The notes beneath the pieces are model-generated. The model saw only the letters and a program-made list of their open reading frames with translations. It was not told the DNA's origin and made no database searches. A stretch of DNA of 64,000 nt from Thiomonas sp. FB-6. Lineage in GTDB: Bacteria; Pseudomonadota; Gammaproteobacteria; Burkholderiales; Burkholderiaceae_C. Shown piece by piece: positions 1 to 8,648 of the stretch. The position numbers were made by a program, and so were the translations under genes. Position 1 is the stretch's first letter, and every line of letters starts with the position of its first letter. The stretch spans positions 744,941 to 808,940 of the forward strand of contig NZ_KB898471.1 of the NCBI RefSeq assembly GCF_000377645.1, given 5' to 3'.

Positions 1-250
1 CGAGCCGGCGCAGCCGGGCGTCCAGCTCGAGCAGGCTGGCGTGGATGAACGTGACCCGGCGGTCGCCGCGGATGCCCTGATCCAGCAGCGGCTGCAGGAT
101 GTCGGTGTCGAACACGAAGGCAAGTTGCACGCGCCGGCAGCGGCTCAGCGCATGATGCAGCGCGGCATGGTCGTGCAGGCGCAGGTCGCGGCGCAGCCAG
201 ACCAGTCCGAGCTCGAACTCGGGGCCGGGCGGAGCGGGGTCGGGAGTCAT
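1..250 (-). CDS. phrB: Deoxyribodipyrimidine photo-lyase, N-terminal part (runs off the window)
   Basis: Reading the minus strand from the ATG at 250 gives an open frame of 83 codons to the window edge. It contains LVWLRRDLRLHDHAAL near residues 16-31 and VQLAFVFDTDIL near residues 40-51, the signature of the DNA photolyase N-terminal antenna-binding domain. The family repairs cyclobutane pyrimidine dimers with light, using FAD. The catalytic FAD domain lies outside the window, so photolyase versus cryptochrome cannot be separated here. The gene is divergent from yqgE, with 53 bases between the two start codons. Confidence 0.85.
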   Translation of the reverse strand, partial: MTPDPAPPGPEFELGLVWLRRDLRLHDHAALHHALSRCRRVQLAFVFDTDILQPLLDQGIRGDRRVTFIHASLLELDARLRRL

Positions 251-287
251 GGCGAAGGGTGGAATCGGGCGGGAAGGGGCGCGGCAC

Positions 288-293
288 GATAAT
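288..293 (+). promoter_or_regulatory. Candidate -10 box upstream of yqgE
   Basis: GATAAT matches the sigma-70 -10 consensus at five of six positions and ends 10 bases before the yqgE ATG. No clear -35 box is seen, and no Shine-Dalgarno sequence lies between it and the start. The transcript would have a leader of only a few bases. Inference from spacing only. Confidence 0.3.
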
Positions 294-303
294 ATGTTTC
301 GCC

Positions 304-879
304 ATGAACCCCCGCAGCGACGCCTCGAACCTGAGCAACCAGTTCCTGATCGCGATGCCCGGCATGGTCGATTCGTCCTTCGCCGGCAGCGTGATCTACG
401 TGTGCGAGCACTCCGCGCGCGGGGCGCTGGGGCTGGTCATCAACCGCCCCACGGACATCGTGCTGAAGGATCTGTTCGACCGCATCGAGCTGCCTCTGGA
501 GCAGCCGGAGCTGGCCGCGCGCACGGTCTACTACGGCGGCCCGGTGCAGACCGAGCGCGGCTTCGTGCTGCACGACCCGACCGACCGCGCCTACGCCTCC
601 ACGCTGCAGGTGGCGGGCGGGCTGCAGATGACCACCTCCAAGGACGTGCTGGAGCATATTTCCGCCTCCGACGGGCCCAAGCGCTTTTTCGTCGCCCTGG
701 GCTACTCGGGCTGGAGCGCCGGGCAGCTCGAGGACGAGATCTCGCGCAACGGCTGGCTGACCGTCGAGGCCGACTCGAACATCGTGTTCGAGGTGGCGGT
801 GGAGCAGCGCTTCGACGCGGCCATGTCCCTCATGGGCATCAGTGCGATGAGCCTGTCCAACACCGCCGGCCATGCCTGA
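304..879 (+). CDS. yqgE: YqgE/AlgH family protein (UPF0301)
   Basis: The 191-residue product begins MNPRSDASNLSNQFLIAMPG and matches the YqgE/AlgH family along its length: the FLIAMPGM block, the VIYVCEHSARGALGLVINRPT block near residues 30-50, and VYYGGPVQ. Family proteins are small and cytoplasmic, and their molecular role is not settled. The ATG at 304 was chosen because the family normally starts a few residues before the FLIAMP block; an in-frame ATG at 259 would add an atypical extension. The gene ends inside ruvX (8-base overlap), as in many Proteobacteria, so it is probably the first gene of the pyrimidine operon. Confidence 0.92.
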   Translation: MNPRSDASNLSNQFLIAMPGMVDSSFAGSVIYVCEHSARGALGLVINRPTDIVLKDLFDRIELPLEQPELAARTVYYGGPVQTERGFVLHDPTDRAYASTLQVAGGLQMTTSKDVLEHISASDGPKRFFVALGYSGWSAGQLEDEISRNGWLTVEADSNIVFEVAVEQRFDAAMSLMGISAMSLSNTAGHA

Positions 880-1303
880 GCCCGGCGTCGCGCCTGGCGA
901 CCCGGCCGTTCTCATGGGTTTCGATTTCGGCACGCACCTCATCGGCGTGGCCGTGGGCAACACCATCACCGGCACCGCCAGCGCCCTGTGCAGCGTGGCG
1001 GCCGAGCGCCGCCAGCAGCGCTTCGAGGCCATCGCGCGCCTGCTGGCGCAGTGGAGTCCCTCGCGCCTGGTGGTGGGCCTGCCCCTGTCGCGCGACGAGG
1101 GCGCCGAGCAGGAACGCAGCGCCCAGGCGCGGCGCTTCGCCAACCAGCTGCACGGGCGCTTCGGGCTGCCGGTGGCGATGATCGACGAACGCTACACCTC
1201 GCGCGCCGCGGAAGACTCCGGTGCCGCGGACGTGGACGCGGAATCGGCGCGCCTGATTCTGGAACAATACCTGCGAGATCCCGCCGCGAGCCGCGCCCCA
1301 TGA
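872..1303 (+). CDS. ruvX: Putative pre-16S rRNA nuclease / Holliday junction resolvase-like RuvX (YqgF)
   Basis: The product has 143 residues and the RNase H-like fold motifs of the YqgF family: [15 protein letters not shown] near the start, [11 protein letters not shown] in the middle, [12 protein letters not shown], and a final [14 protein letters not shown]. The acidic residues in the first, third and last blocks correspond to the metal-binding set. The family is implicated in 5' maturation of 16S rRNA and was earlier proposed to resolve Holliday junctions. It starts within yqgE and its TGA overlaps the pyrR ATG (ATGA), so translation is very likely coupled. Confidence 0.93.
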   Translation: MPEPGVAPGDPAVLMGFDFGTHLIGVAVGNTITGTASALCSVAAERRQQRFEAIARLLAQWSPSRLVVGLPLSRDEGAEQERSAQARRFANQLHGRFGLPVAMIDERYTSRAAEDSGAADVDAESARLILEQYLRDPAASRAP

Positions 1304-1827
1304 CCCATTCCCCCCCACCCGACGCCGAGGCGCTGTACGCGCGCCTGCGCGAAATCGTGCGAGCCTGGCTGGCCGCGCAGGACACGCCTCCCACCCTGGT
1401 GGGGGTGTACTCCGGCGGAGCCTGGCTGGCCGAACGCCTGCACGAGGACCTGGCCCTGCCCACCCCTCTGGGAGTCGTCTCGTCGACCCTGCACCGCGAC
1501 GACTTCGGTACCCGCGGCCTGCACCCCAGCGGCAACCGCACCGAACTGCCCTTCGAGGTCAACGGCCGCTCGATCCTGCTGGTCGACGACGTGCTCTACA
1601 CCGGGCGCACCATCCGCGCCGCGATCAACGAGCTGTACGACTTCGGTCGCCCCGCGCGCATCGACCTTGCCGTGCTGATCGACCGCGGCGGGCGCGAGCT
1701 GCCGATCTGCGCCGGCCTGGTCGGCGCCGCCGTGGAGCTGCCGCCGCGCACCATGCTGGCGCTGGAACGCGACCCCGCGGCCGGGCCGCGGGCCATGCGC
1801 CTGGCCTACCTGGAGTCCGAATCCTGA
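1300..1827 (+). CDS. pyrR: PyrR-type bifunctional regulator / uracil phosphoribosyltransferase
   Basis: The product has 175 residues with the type I phosphoribosyltransferase signature [17 protein letters not shown] near residues 91-107 (PRPP-binding loop) and [14 protein letters not shown] near residue 30. In Bacillus, PyrR binds pyr mRNA and also makes UMP from uracil and PRPP. In Proteobacteria its regulatory role is less clear. I chose the ATG that overlaps the ruvX stop by four bases. The stop overlaps the pyrB start (TGATG). No PyrR-binding attenuator was recognised upstream, so enzymatic function is as likely as regulation. Confidence 0.92.
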   Translation: MTHSPPPDAEALYARLREIVRAWLAAQDTPPTLVGVYSGGAWLAERLHEDLALPTPLGVVSSTLHRDDFGTRGLHPSGNRTELPFEVNGRSILLVDDVLYTGRTIRAAINELYDFGRPARIDLAVLIDRGGRELPICAGLVGAAVELPPRTMLALERDPAAGPRAMRLAYLESES

Positions 1828-2783
1828 TGGCCGCCCATCCCCAACTCAACCGCCACGGCGAACTGCGCCACCTGCTGTCCATCGAGGGCCTGCCGCGCGA
1901 CGTGCTGCTGCACATCATGGACACTGCGCAGGGCTTCATGAGCTTCGGCGAGCGCGAGGTCAAGAAGGTGCCGCTGCTGCGCGGCAAGAGCGTGTTCAAC
2001 CTGTTCTTCGAGAACTCCACGCGTACCCGCACGACCTTCGAGATCGCCGCGCAGCGGCTTTCCGCCGACGTGTTCAACCTGGACATCCAGCGCTCGAGCA
2101 CCTCCAAGGGCGAATCCCTGCTGGACACCATCGCCAACCTGGAGGCGATGGACGCCGACATCTTCGTCGTGCGCCACAGCCAGAGCGGCGCTCCCTTCCT
2201 GATCGCCTCGCACACGCCCGAGCACGTGCACGTGGTCAACGCGGGCGACGGGCGCCACGCCCACCCGACCCAGGGCCTGCTGGACATGATGACCATCCGC
2301 CACTACAAGCGCGACTTCCACGCGCTGACGGTGGCCATCGTCGGCGACATCGTGCACTCGCGCGTGGCGCGCTCGGACATCCACGCGCTGACCACGCTGG
2401 GGGTTCCCGAGGTGCGCGCGGTGGGCCCCAAGACCCTGGTGCCCGGCGACCTGCGCGACATGGGAGTGCGCGTGTGCCACGACATCGAGGAAGGCCTGCG
2501 CGGGGCCGACGTGGTGATCGCGCTGCGCCTGCAGAACGAACGCATGGCCGGCGGCCTGCTGCCCTCGGCGAGCGAATTCCACATGATGTACGGCCTCACT
2601 CCCGAGCGCATGCGCCTGGCCCGCGAGGACGCCATCGTCATGCACCCGGGCCCGATCAACCGCGGCGTGGAGCTGGACTCGGCGGTGGCCGACGGGCCTC
2701 AGAGCGTGATCCTGCCGCAGGTGCGATTCGGCATCGCGGTGCGCATGGCCGTGCTGTCCATCGTCGCCAACACCTCCGCCTGA
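1827..2783 (+). CDS. pyrB: Aspartate carbamoyltransferase catalytic subunit
   Basis: This 318-residue enzyme condenses carbamoyl phosphate and aspartate to carbamoyl aspartate, the committed step of pyrimidine synthesis. Diagnostic sites are [13 protein letters not shown] near residue 60 (carbamoyl phosphate binding), [11 protein letters not shown] near residue 146, and [12 protein letters not shown] near residue 272. No pyrI regulatory-subunit gene follows; instead a degenerate dihydroorotase gene lies 8 bases downstream. This is the arrangement in class A ATCases of Pseudomonas and many Burkholderiales, where PyrB and PyrC' form a dodecamer. Confidence 0.97.
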   Translation: MAAHPQLNRHGELRHLLSIEGLPRDVLLHIMDTAQGFMSFGEREVKKVPLLRGKSVFNLFFENSTRTRTTFEIAAQRLSADVFNLDIQRSSTSKGESLLDTIANLEAMDADIFVVRHSQSGAPFLIASHTPEHVHVVNAGDGRHAHPTQGLLDMMTIRHYKRDFHALTVAIVGDIVHSRVARSDIHALTTLGVPEVRAVGPKTLVPGDLRDMGVRVCHDIEEGLRGADVVIALRLQNERMAGGLLPSASEFHMMYGLTPERMRLAREDAIVMHPGPINRGVELDSAVADGPQSVILPQVRFGIAVRMAVLSIVANTSA

Positions 2784-2791
2784 GCGCCCCC

Positions 2792-4090
2792 ATGAACGAG
2801 CCCAAGACCCTCCTGGTGCGCGGAGGTGCGCTGGTCGACCCGGCCAGCGGCACCCAGCACCCCGGCGACATCGCCATCGCCGGCGAACGCATCCATGCCG
2901 TCGGCCCCGCCGCCGCCGGTTTCTCCGCCGAGCGCGTGATCGACGCCGAAGGCTGCCTGGTGATGCCCGGCCTGATCGACCTGTGCGCGCGCCTGGGAGA
3001 GCCCGGCGGCGAGGCCGAGGGGCTGCTCGATTCGGAGCTGGCCGCGGCCGGCGCCGGCGGCGTCACGCGCGTGGTGTGCCCGCCCGACACCGACCCCGTG
3101 CTCGACGAGCCCAGCCTGGTCGAGATGCTGCGCTGGCGCGCGCGGCGCATCAAGCGCTCTCGCGTGTATCCCCTGGGCGCGCTGACCACGGGGCTCAAGG
3201 GCGAGCGCCTGGCGGAGATGGCCTCACTGGTGAAGTCCAGCTGCATCGGCCTGTCGCAGGCCGGCACGCCGATCACCGACACGCAGATGCTGCTGCGCGC
3301 GATGCAGTACGCCAGCACCTTCGGCTACAAGGTCTGGCTGCCCGCGCAGGACCCGCACCTCGGGCGCGGCGTGGCCGCCAGCGGCCCTTACGCGCAGCGC
3401 CTGGGCCTGCCCGGCGTGCCGGTGGTGGCCGAGACCATCGCGCTGCACACCATCTTCGAGCTGGTGCGTGCCACCGGTTGCGCGGTGCACGTGGGCCGCC
3501 TGTCCAGCGCGGCCGGAGTCGCGCTGCTGCGCCGCGCGAAGGACGAGGGCCTGCCGGTCACCGCCGACGTGTCCATGCACAACCTCCTGCTCACCGACGT
3601 GGACATCGGATGGTTCGATGCGCGCATGCGCCTGGACCCGCCGCTGCGCCAGCAGGCGGACCGCGACGCGCTGCTGGCGGGGCTGGCCGACGGCACCATC
3701 GACGCGCTGGTCTCCGACCACACGCCGCTGGGCAGCGACGACAAGGTCCTGCCCTTCGGCGAGGCGGAGCCGGGCGCCACCGGGCTGGAGCTGCTGCTGC
3801 CGGCAGTGCTGGAATTCGCGCGCCGCGCGGGGCTGGACCTGCCGCGCGCGCTGGGCTGCGTCACCACGCGCGCGGCGGCCGCCGCCGGCGTGGGCATGCC
3901 CAGCCTGGCGGCCGGCGCCGCCGCGGAGCTGATCGTGGTCGACCCGCGCGCAAGCTGGAGGCCCACCGCGCGCAACCTGCGCAGCCGCGCCAAGCTGAGC
4001 CCGCTGGGCGACGTCGAGCTGCAGGGCCGGGTGCGCACGACCATCATCGACGGGCGCGTGATCCACGAGTACGACGCCGCGCGGGCATGA
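2792..4090 (+). CDS. Dihydroorotase-like subunit PyrC' (probably catalytically inactive)
   Basis: The 432-residue protein has the amidohydrolase fold of class I dihydroorotase but has lost metal ligands. The usual PGLIDxHxH reads PGLIDLCARLGEPG, with Cys65 and Arg67 where the two histidines should be. The later HxxH block reads HVGRLSSA, TPHHL reads SMHNL, and DHAPH reads DHTPL. Known PyrC' (PyrX) proteins of Pseudomonas lack the HxH pair and serve as structural partners of ATCase. Its place right behind pyrB fits that role. An active dihydroorotase would then have to be encoded elsewhere. Start chosen at the ATG 8 bases after pyrB. Confidence 0.88.
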   Translation: MNEPKTLLVRGGALVDPASGTQHPGDIAIAGERIHAVGPAAAGFSAERVIDAEGCLVMPGLIDLCARLGEPGGEAEGLLDSELAAAGAGGVTRVVCPPDTDPVLDEPSLVEMLRWRARRIKRSRVYPLGALTTGLKGERLAEMASLVKSSCIGLSQAGTPITDTQMLLRAMQYASTFGYKVWLPAQDPHLGRGVAASGPYAQRLGLPGVPVVAETIALHTIFELVRATGCAVHVGRLSSAAGVALLRRAKDEGLPVTADVSMHNLLLTDVDIGWFDARMRLDPPLRQQADRDALLAGLADGTIDALVSDHTPLGSDDKVLPFGEAEPGATGLELLLPAVLEFARRAGLDLPRALGCVTTRAAAAAGVGMPSLAAGAAAELIVVDPRASWRPTARNLRSRAKLSPLGDVELQGRVRTTIIDGRVIHEYDAARA

Positions 4091-4112
4091 GCGCGGCGGG
4101 AAAGCTCCTTCG

Positions 4113-4856
4113 ATGATGCCGGGGCTGCGCCTGGCCGGCATCCTGCTGCGCCTGGGCATCGAGCTGGCGCGCGGGCTGTGGCGCATGCGCGCCTGGCCGC
4201 GCCTGAGCGCGCAGCAGCGCCAGGCGGCGATCCGAGCCTGGTCGAGGCGCATGCTGGGCGCCACGCGCACGCGCCTGCAGGTGCTGGGCCGGCCGCACGA
4301 AGGCGCCTGCCTGATGGCCGCGAACCATGTCTCCTGGCTGGACATCATGGCCCTCAACGCCGCCCACCCCACGCGCTTCGTGTCCAAGGCCGAAGTGCGC
4401 CACTGGCCGGTGCTGGGCCGGCTGGTCGCCGGTGCCGGCACGCTGTTCATCGAACGCGAACGCGCGCGCGACGCGATGCGGGTGATGCACGACATGGCGC
4501 AATGCCTGCGCAATGGCGAGCATGTCAGCGTGTTTCCCGAAGGCACCACCTCGGACGGCACCCATGTGCTGGCACTGCACGCGAACCTGTTCCAGGCCGC
4601 GCTCAGCGCCGACACCCCCGTGCAGCCGGTGCTGCTGCGCTACGTGGACGACGCCACCGGCGCACCCAGCCGCGCCCCCGTGTACGTGGGCGAGGACACG
4701 GTGATGGACACGCTGCGCCTGATCGCCGCAGGCGGCTCGCTGCGCGTGGTCGTGCACTACCTGCCCGCGCTGCGCGGCCAGGACCGCCGGCAACTCGCCG
4801 CGGCGGTGCACGAAGCGCTGAGCCGCGCGCTGCAGGAGCCGCTGAGCGCGCGCTGA
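4113..4856 (+). CDS. plsC: 1-acyl-sn-glycerol-3-phosphate acyltransferase (PlsC-like)
   Basis: The 247-residue membrane-associated protein carries the acyltransferase motifs NHVSWLD near residue 70 (the HX4D catalytic pair), FIERERARD, and FPEGTTSDG near residue 142. It begins with a hydrophobic stretch (residues 3-20). The family acylates lysophosphatidic acid in phospholipid synthesis; some members act on ornithine lipid or other lyso-substrates. The first of two adjacent ATG codons is used. It follows pyrC' by 22 bases and is probably cotranscribed. Confidence 0.88.
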   Translation: MMPGLRLAGILLRLGIELARGLWRMRAWPRLSAQQRQAAIRAWSRRMLGATRTRLQVLGRPHEGACLMAANHVSWLDIMALNAAHPTRFVSKAEVRHWPVLGRLVAGAGTLFIERERARDAMRVMHDMAQCLRNGEHVSVFPEGTTSDGTHVLALHANLFQAALSADTPVQPVLLRYVDDATGAPSRAPVYVGEDTVMDTLRLIAAGGSLRVVVHYLPALRGQDRRQLAAAVHEALSRALQEPLSAR

Positions 4857-4887
4857 AGCCGCGGCCGCGCCGGGCGCGCGCAGCCGC

Positions 4888-7206
4888 TCAGGCCCGTGCC
4901 GCCCGGGGCGACCCGGCGCCCTCCCCGCCCAGCGCGTGGAACAACTCGTCTTCCTGCTCCATGTGCAGGCGCACGATGGCCTCCAGCGCGTACAGCAGGC
5001 GCTGCCATTGCGCGACCGCGGCGGCGTCGGGCCCGCCCGGCGGCAGTTGCGCCACACCGTGGCCGATCAGGCGCAGCAGGCGGAAGATCTCCCGGTGGCT
5101 GCTGCTCAACGCGGCCATCGGGTCCTCGCCGCCGACCAGCCTGCCCATGCGCGGAAGCAATTCGCGCTCGTCGAGGCGCTCGTGGGGCAGCAGGCGCTCG
5201 TTCAGGCTGCGGTCCAGGCGCTGCAACGCGGCCACGGCCTCGAGCCCCTGCTGCCGCGGCAGGCCCTCGGCCACCGCGCGCAGCGACTCCAGCACCTGCT
5301 CCAGTTGCACGTGCTCCTCGCGCAGGCGCCGGGCATCCTCCGGCGCGAGCAGCCCGCGGATGGCCAGCCTGCCCGGGCGCAGGGCCCGCAAGGCATTCGC
5401 GATGGCCGCCAGGTCGATGAGTTCCTGCAGCAGGGCTCCCGCCAGCGGCGGCAGGTAGCCGAGGGCGGCGACCCCCATCGCGGCCAGCGACAGTCCCATG
5501 CCCAGCGCCACGCTCTGCACCGCGATGCGCCGGCTGCGCCGCGCGATGCGCAGCGCATCCACCAGCTTGTCCAGGCGGTCCACCAGCAGCACCACGTCGG
5601 CCGCCTGCGCCGAGGCCGCGGCCCCGCGCGCGCCCATGGCCACGCCGACGTCGGCCGCCGCCAGCGCCGGCGCATCGTTGACCCCGTCGCCGACCATCAC
5701 CACCCGCGCATGGGCGCGTGCGCCGCCGATGGCCGCGAGCTTGTCCGCCGGGCTCTGCCCGGCCAGCACCTCCAGCCCGCCCAGGCTGTTGCCCACGGCC
5801 TGCGCCACCTCCGCGCGGTCGCCCGTCAGCATGACCACCCTGCGAATGCCCTCGGCGCGCAGCAGGCGCAGCGCCCTGGGCGTCTCGACGCGGATGCGGT
5901 CGGCCAGCAGGATGGCGCCGGCCAGCGCCCCGTCGACCGCGACGAACACGCTGGCCGAGCCGTCGGCGGCCGTGCGCGCCAGCACCGAGCGCGCCCAGGC
6001 GGGGGGTTCGGCCCCCCGTGCGACATGCCCGAAAGCGCCGATCTCGACCCTGCTCGCGCCGACCCTGCCGCTGACGCCCGCGCCCGGGGTTTCGAGCACG
6101 CCGGAGGGCAGCGGCAGCTCGAGGCGTCGCTCGCGCGCGGCCAGCACCACGGCCTCGGAGATCGCGTGATGCGAGGCCTGCGCCACGGCGGCCGCCGAGC
6201 GCAGCAGCTCGTCGGCACTCCACGGCGCGGGGGCGACGATCTCGGCCAGGCGGGGCCGGCCGCCGGTGAGGGTGCCCGTCTTGTCGAAGAACAGCACCTC
6301 GGCCTGGGCCAGCCGTTCCAGCGCACCGCCGCCCTTGACCAGGATGCCGTGGCGCGCGCAACTGGACAGCCCCGAGACCACGGCCACCGGCACCGCCAGG
6401 ATCAGGGGACAGGGCGTGGCCACCACCAGCACCGCCAGCGCCCGCATGGAGTCGCCCGAGGCGGCCCAGGCCGCGCCGGCAGCCGCAAGCGCCAACACGA
6501 TGAGCCAGCCCGCGTAGCGGTCGGCCAGGCGCACCCCCGGCCCGCGTTCGGCGTGCGCCGCCTGCACCATGCGCACGATGCCGGCGTAGGTGCTCTGCGC
6601 GGCCGTGCGCGCGGCCAGGATTTCGACCGCCGGCCCCAGGTTCAGGACCCCGCTGGCCACGCCCTCCCCGGCCTCGCGCAGGCGCGGCAGCGACTCTCCG
6701 CTGAGCATCGACTCGTCGAATGGCGCCGGCCCCAGCAGCGTGGCGTCGACCGGCACCAGTTCGCCGTGGCGCACCAGCAGGCGATCCGCCTGGCGCACCT
6801 GCTCCAGCGGTACGGGGCGCCATTCGCCCGCCTCGAAACGCAGCGCGCCGCGCGGCGCGTGGCGCAGCAAGGCGGTCATCTCGCGCTCCGCGCGCGCCGC
6901 GGCGTAATCCTCCAGAACCCTGCCGCCCGCCAGCATGACGGCGATCACCGCCGCGGTGAGCGCCTGGCCCAGGACCAGGGCGAACACCAGGGCCAGCAGC
7001 GCCAGCAGGTCCACGCCGGCCTGGCGCCGCCACAGCGCGCGCGCCACCGAGACCGCCAGCACGACGGCCACCGGCAGCGCCGCCGCCGCCCACGCCGCGT
7101 CGGCCGCGCCGCGCCGCCCCAGGCCCTGCAGCAGCAGTCCGCCCGCCAGCGCGCCGAGCGCGAGCACGAGCAGGGCCAGGTGGATACTGCGCAGGTGGCG
7201 CGTCAT
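4888..7206 (-). CDS. P1B-5-type heavy-metal ATPase with C-terminal hemerythrin-like domain
   Basis: The 772-residue protein has the P-type ATPase landmarks: transmembrane pairs at the N-terminus, the actuator loop DESMLSGES near residue 167, the membrane metal site ATPCPLIL near residue 262, the phosphorylation site DKTGTLT near 306, TGD near 450 and GDGVNDAP near 505. There is no N-terminal CxxC metal-binding domain. After the last helices, which contain LLQELIDLAAIANALRAL near 590, a histidine- and acid-rich helical tail (about 625-755: EEHVQLE, PHERLDERE, SSHREIF, LHMEQEDELFHAL) matches hemerythrin-type di-iron domains. TPCPL, QE and a hemerythrin tail define group P1B-5 (Sinorhizobium Nia, linked to Ni and Fe export). 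Substrate here is inferred. Convergent with plsC. Confidence 0.9.
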   Translation of the reverse strand: MTRHLRSIHLALLVLALGALAGGLLLQGLGRRGAADAAWAAAALPVAVVLAVSVARALWRRQAGVDLLALLALVFALVLGQALTAAVIAVMLAGGRVLEDYAAARAEREMTALLRHAPRGALRFEAGEWRPVPLEQVRQADRLLVRHGELVPVDATLLGPAPFDESMLSGESLPRLREAGEGVASGVLNLGPAVEILAARTAAQSTYAGIVRMVQAAHAERGPGVRLADRYAGWLIVLALAAAGAAWAASGDSMRALAVLVVATPCPLILAVPVAVVSGLSSCARHGILVKGGGALERLAQAEVLFFDKTGTLTGGRPRLAEIVAPAPWSADELLRSAAAVAQASHHAISEAVVLAARERRLELPLPSGVLETPGAGVSGRVGASRVEIGAFGHVARGAEPPAWARSVLARTAADGSASVFVAVDGALAGAILLADRIRVETPRALRLLRAEGIRRVVMLTGDRAEVAQAVGNSLGGLEVLAGQSPADKLAAIGGARAHARVVMVGDGVNDAPALAAADVGVAMGARGAAASAQAADVVLLVDRLDKLVDALRIARRSRRIAVQSVALGMGLSLAAMGVAALGYLPPLAGALLQELIDLAAIANALRALRPGRLAIRGLLAPEDARRLREEHVQLEQVLESLRAVAEGLPRQQGLEAVAALQRLDRSLNERLLPHERLDERELLPRMGRLVGGEDPMAALSSSHREIFRLLRLIGHGVAQLPPGGPDAAAVAQWQRLLYALEAIVRLHMEQEDELFHALGGEGAGSPRAARA

Positions 7207-7434
7207 GGAGGGAGCGAGGCGAGCACGGAGTCGGGACGGCGGCCCCTCATTGTCCGCCGTGCGCGCCGGCGCGGCCGCGCGCGCGCGGCGAAAGCTTGCG
7301 TGAACGGGGGGTGCGCTTCAGGCGCGCTCGACCGCAGGGGTCGCGGCGTTCCGGTCGCCCGGGCATCGAGCAGCCCGCGGGCCTTCGCCCTGGCTTCGCC
7401 GCCGGCTGCGGGAGCGGCTAGACTGCGGGGTTGC

Positions 7435-7509
7435 CTCGCCATAGTTCAATGGATAGAACAAGCCCCTCCTAAGGGTTAGATGCAGGTTCGATTCCTGCTG
7501 GCGGGACCA
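7435..7509 (+). tRNA. tRNA-Arg (anticodon CCT)
   Basis: The 75-base cloverleaf was folded by hand. The acceptor stem CTCGCCA pairs with TGGCGGG (one T-G pair), the D arm is TAGTTCAATGGATAGAAC, and the anticodon stem AGCCC/GGGTT encloses loop CTCCTAA with anticodon CCT at 7468-7470. The T arm is GCAGG-TTCGATT-CCTGC. The CCA end is encoded at 7507-7509. It closely resembles the single-copy tRNA-Arg(CCT) of other Proteobacteria, which reads the rare AGG codon. tRNA-Arg genes are common integration sites, but no integrase or repeated tRNA end is seen nearby. Confidence 0.95.
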
Positions 7510-7532
7510 CGACCGGCTCCTCCCGCCGGGCC

Positions 7533-7556
7533 CAATATCCGTCATTCGTGATATTG
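7533..7556. promoter_or_regulatory. Inverted repeat between tRNA-Arg and the rhodanese gene (possible operator)
   Basis: CAATATC and GATATTG form a perfect 7-bp inverted repeat separated by 10 bases, in an AT-rich island within very GC-rich DNA. It lies 24 bases after the tRNA and 71 bases before the rhodanese start. It could be a dimeric repressor site or a weak tRNA terminator. AT-rich dyads precede sulfur-responsive ArsR-type (BigR/SqrR) targets in other bacteria, but no such match can be claimed. Confidence 0.4.
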
Positions 7557-7626
7557 CGAAATAGCCTTGGACGCCCGCGCGGCCCCCGGCTACAAAGCTC
7601 CAGTCCCGTTCCCCCTGGAGATTCCC

Positions 7627-8613
7627 GTGGTCCTGAAGCGAAGCCCCGCAAGGTTCCTGCTGGCCGGCCTGCTTGCCCTGTCGGCCTGCGCCGCCGCGCA
7701 GGCTTCGGAGCTGCCCGGCCCCGTGGTCGACGTGCAGTGGCTGCACGCCCACGCCGCGCAGGTGCAGATCGTCGACATCCGCGACGACGTGGGTTCGCTG
7801 ACCAACGATCCCAGGTTCCGCACCGTGGACGGCCGCAAGGTGGTCGAACAGGTCGGCGGCTACATCCCCGACGCGCTCTCGGTGAACTTCTGGGCGCTGC
7901 GCGAAAAGCGCAGGATCGGCGGCAAGGACGTGGACTTCCTGCTGCCCACGGCCGAGGAGTTCCAGCAGGTCATGCGCGCCTCGGTGCTGCAGCCCGGCAA
8001 GCCCGTCGTGCTGGTGCCCACGGGGGATGACGCCACCTCGCTGCAGGAGGCCGCCTTCCTGGCCTGGGAACTGCAATTATTCGGTGAACCGGCCTCCGAC
8101 GTGGCCATCCTGGACGGCGGCACCCACGCCTGGCTGGCCGCCGGCTACCCGGTGGATACCGACGCCATCGCGCCGATGGAGTCGGGCAAGTGGAGTGCCT
8201 CGCCCCCGCGCGCCGACATGCTGGCGCACGTGGACCAGGTGCGCGCGGCGCAGCGCCGCCACGCCGCGCTGCTCGACGCGCGCCCGCTGGCGCAGTTCGC
8301 CGGCCTCGAACGCACCCCGGTGATTCCCGAGGACGGGCGCCTGCAGGGCTCGCGCCCGCTGCCGGCCGAACTGCTGTACCGCGCCGCCGCCGACGGCTCG
8401 TGGCATTTCCTGACGCCCGCCCGGTACCGCGCCGTGCTGGCGCTGGACGGCGTCCGCCTGCCGGCCCGGGGCATCGTGTACTGCAACACCGGCCAGTACG
8501 CGGCCGGCGCCTGGTTCGTGGTGGACCGCATCCTCGGCCGCCACGGCCTGCGCGAATACCCGGGCGGCATGAACGAGTGGCTGGCGTTGGGCCTGCCGGT
8601 CAAGGGGCTGTGA
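7627..8613 (+). CDS. Exported tandem-rhodanese sulfurtransferase
   Basis: The GTG at 7627 follows a good CTGGAG ribosome site and gives a 328-residue protein with an export signal RSPARFLLAGLLALSACAAA. The LSAC-A sequence could be a lipobox, so it may be a lipoprotein. Two rhodanese domains follow (about 30-175 and 200-328). The first lacks a cysteine in its active loop (VPTGDDATS); the second has IVYCNTGQYAAG with Cys286 as the likely persulfide carrier. The family transfers sulfane sulfur, for example thiosulfate to cyanide or a thiol, here probably in the periplasm. Physiological donor and acceptor are unknown. Confidence 0.85.
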   Translation: MVLKRSPARFLLAGLLALSACAAAQASELPGPVVDVQWLHAHAAQVQIVDIRDDVGSLTNDPRFRTVDGRKVVEQVGGYIPDALSVNFWALREKRRIGGKDVDFLLPTAEEFQQVMRASVLQPGKPVVLVPTGDDATSLQEAAFLAWELQLFGEPASDVAILDGGTHAWLAAGYPVDTDAIAPMESGKWSASPPRADMLAHVDQVRAAQRRHAALLDARPLAQFAGLERTPVIPEDGRLQGSRPLPAELLYRAAADGSWHFLTPARYRAVLALDGVRLPARGIVYCNTGQYAAGAWFVVDRILGRHGLREYPGGMNEWLALGLPVKGL

Positions 8614-8619
8614 GCCTGG

Positions 8620-8648
8620 CCCGGGGGCGCCCGCGAGGCGGCCCCGGG
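8620..8648 (+). terminator. GC-rich hairpin after the rhodanese gene
   Basis: Twelve bases at 8620-8631 pair with 8637-8648 around a 5-base loop, with a two-position mismatch inside the stem. There is no T-run. It lies 7 bases after the stop codon and probably ends the rhodanese transcript. Confidence 0.45.

Noticed and set aside
4936..7479. An 847-codon plus-strand frame across the P1B-5 ATPase
   Set aside because: Antisense shadow of an ATPase with all P-type motifs; composition is Gln/Arg/His-rich and it also runs through the tRNA gene.
7435..7509. tRNA-Arg as the attachment site of an integrated element
   Set aside because: No integrase gene or second copy of the tRNA 3' end was seen within the window.
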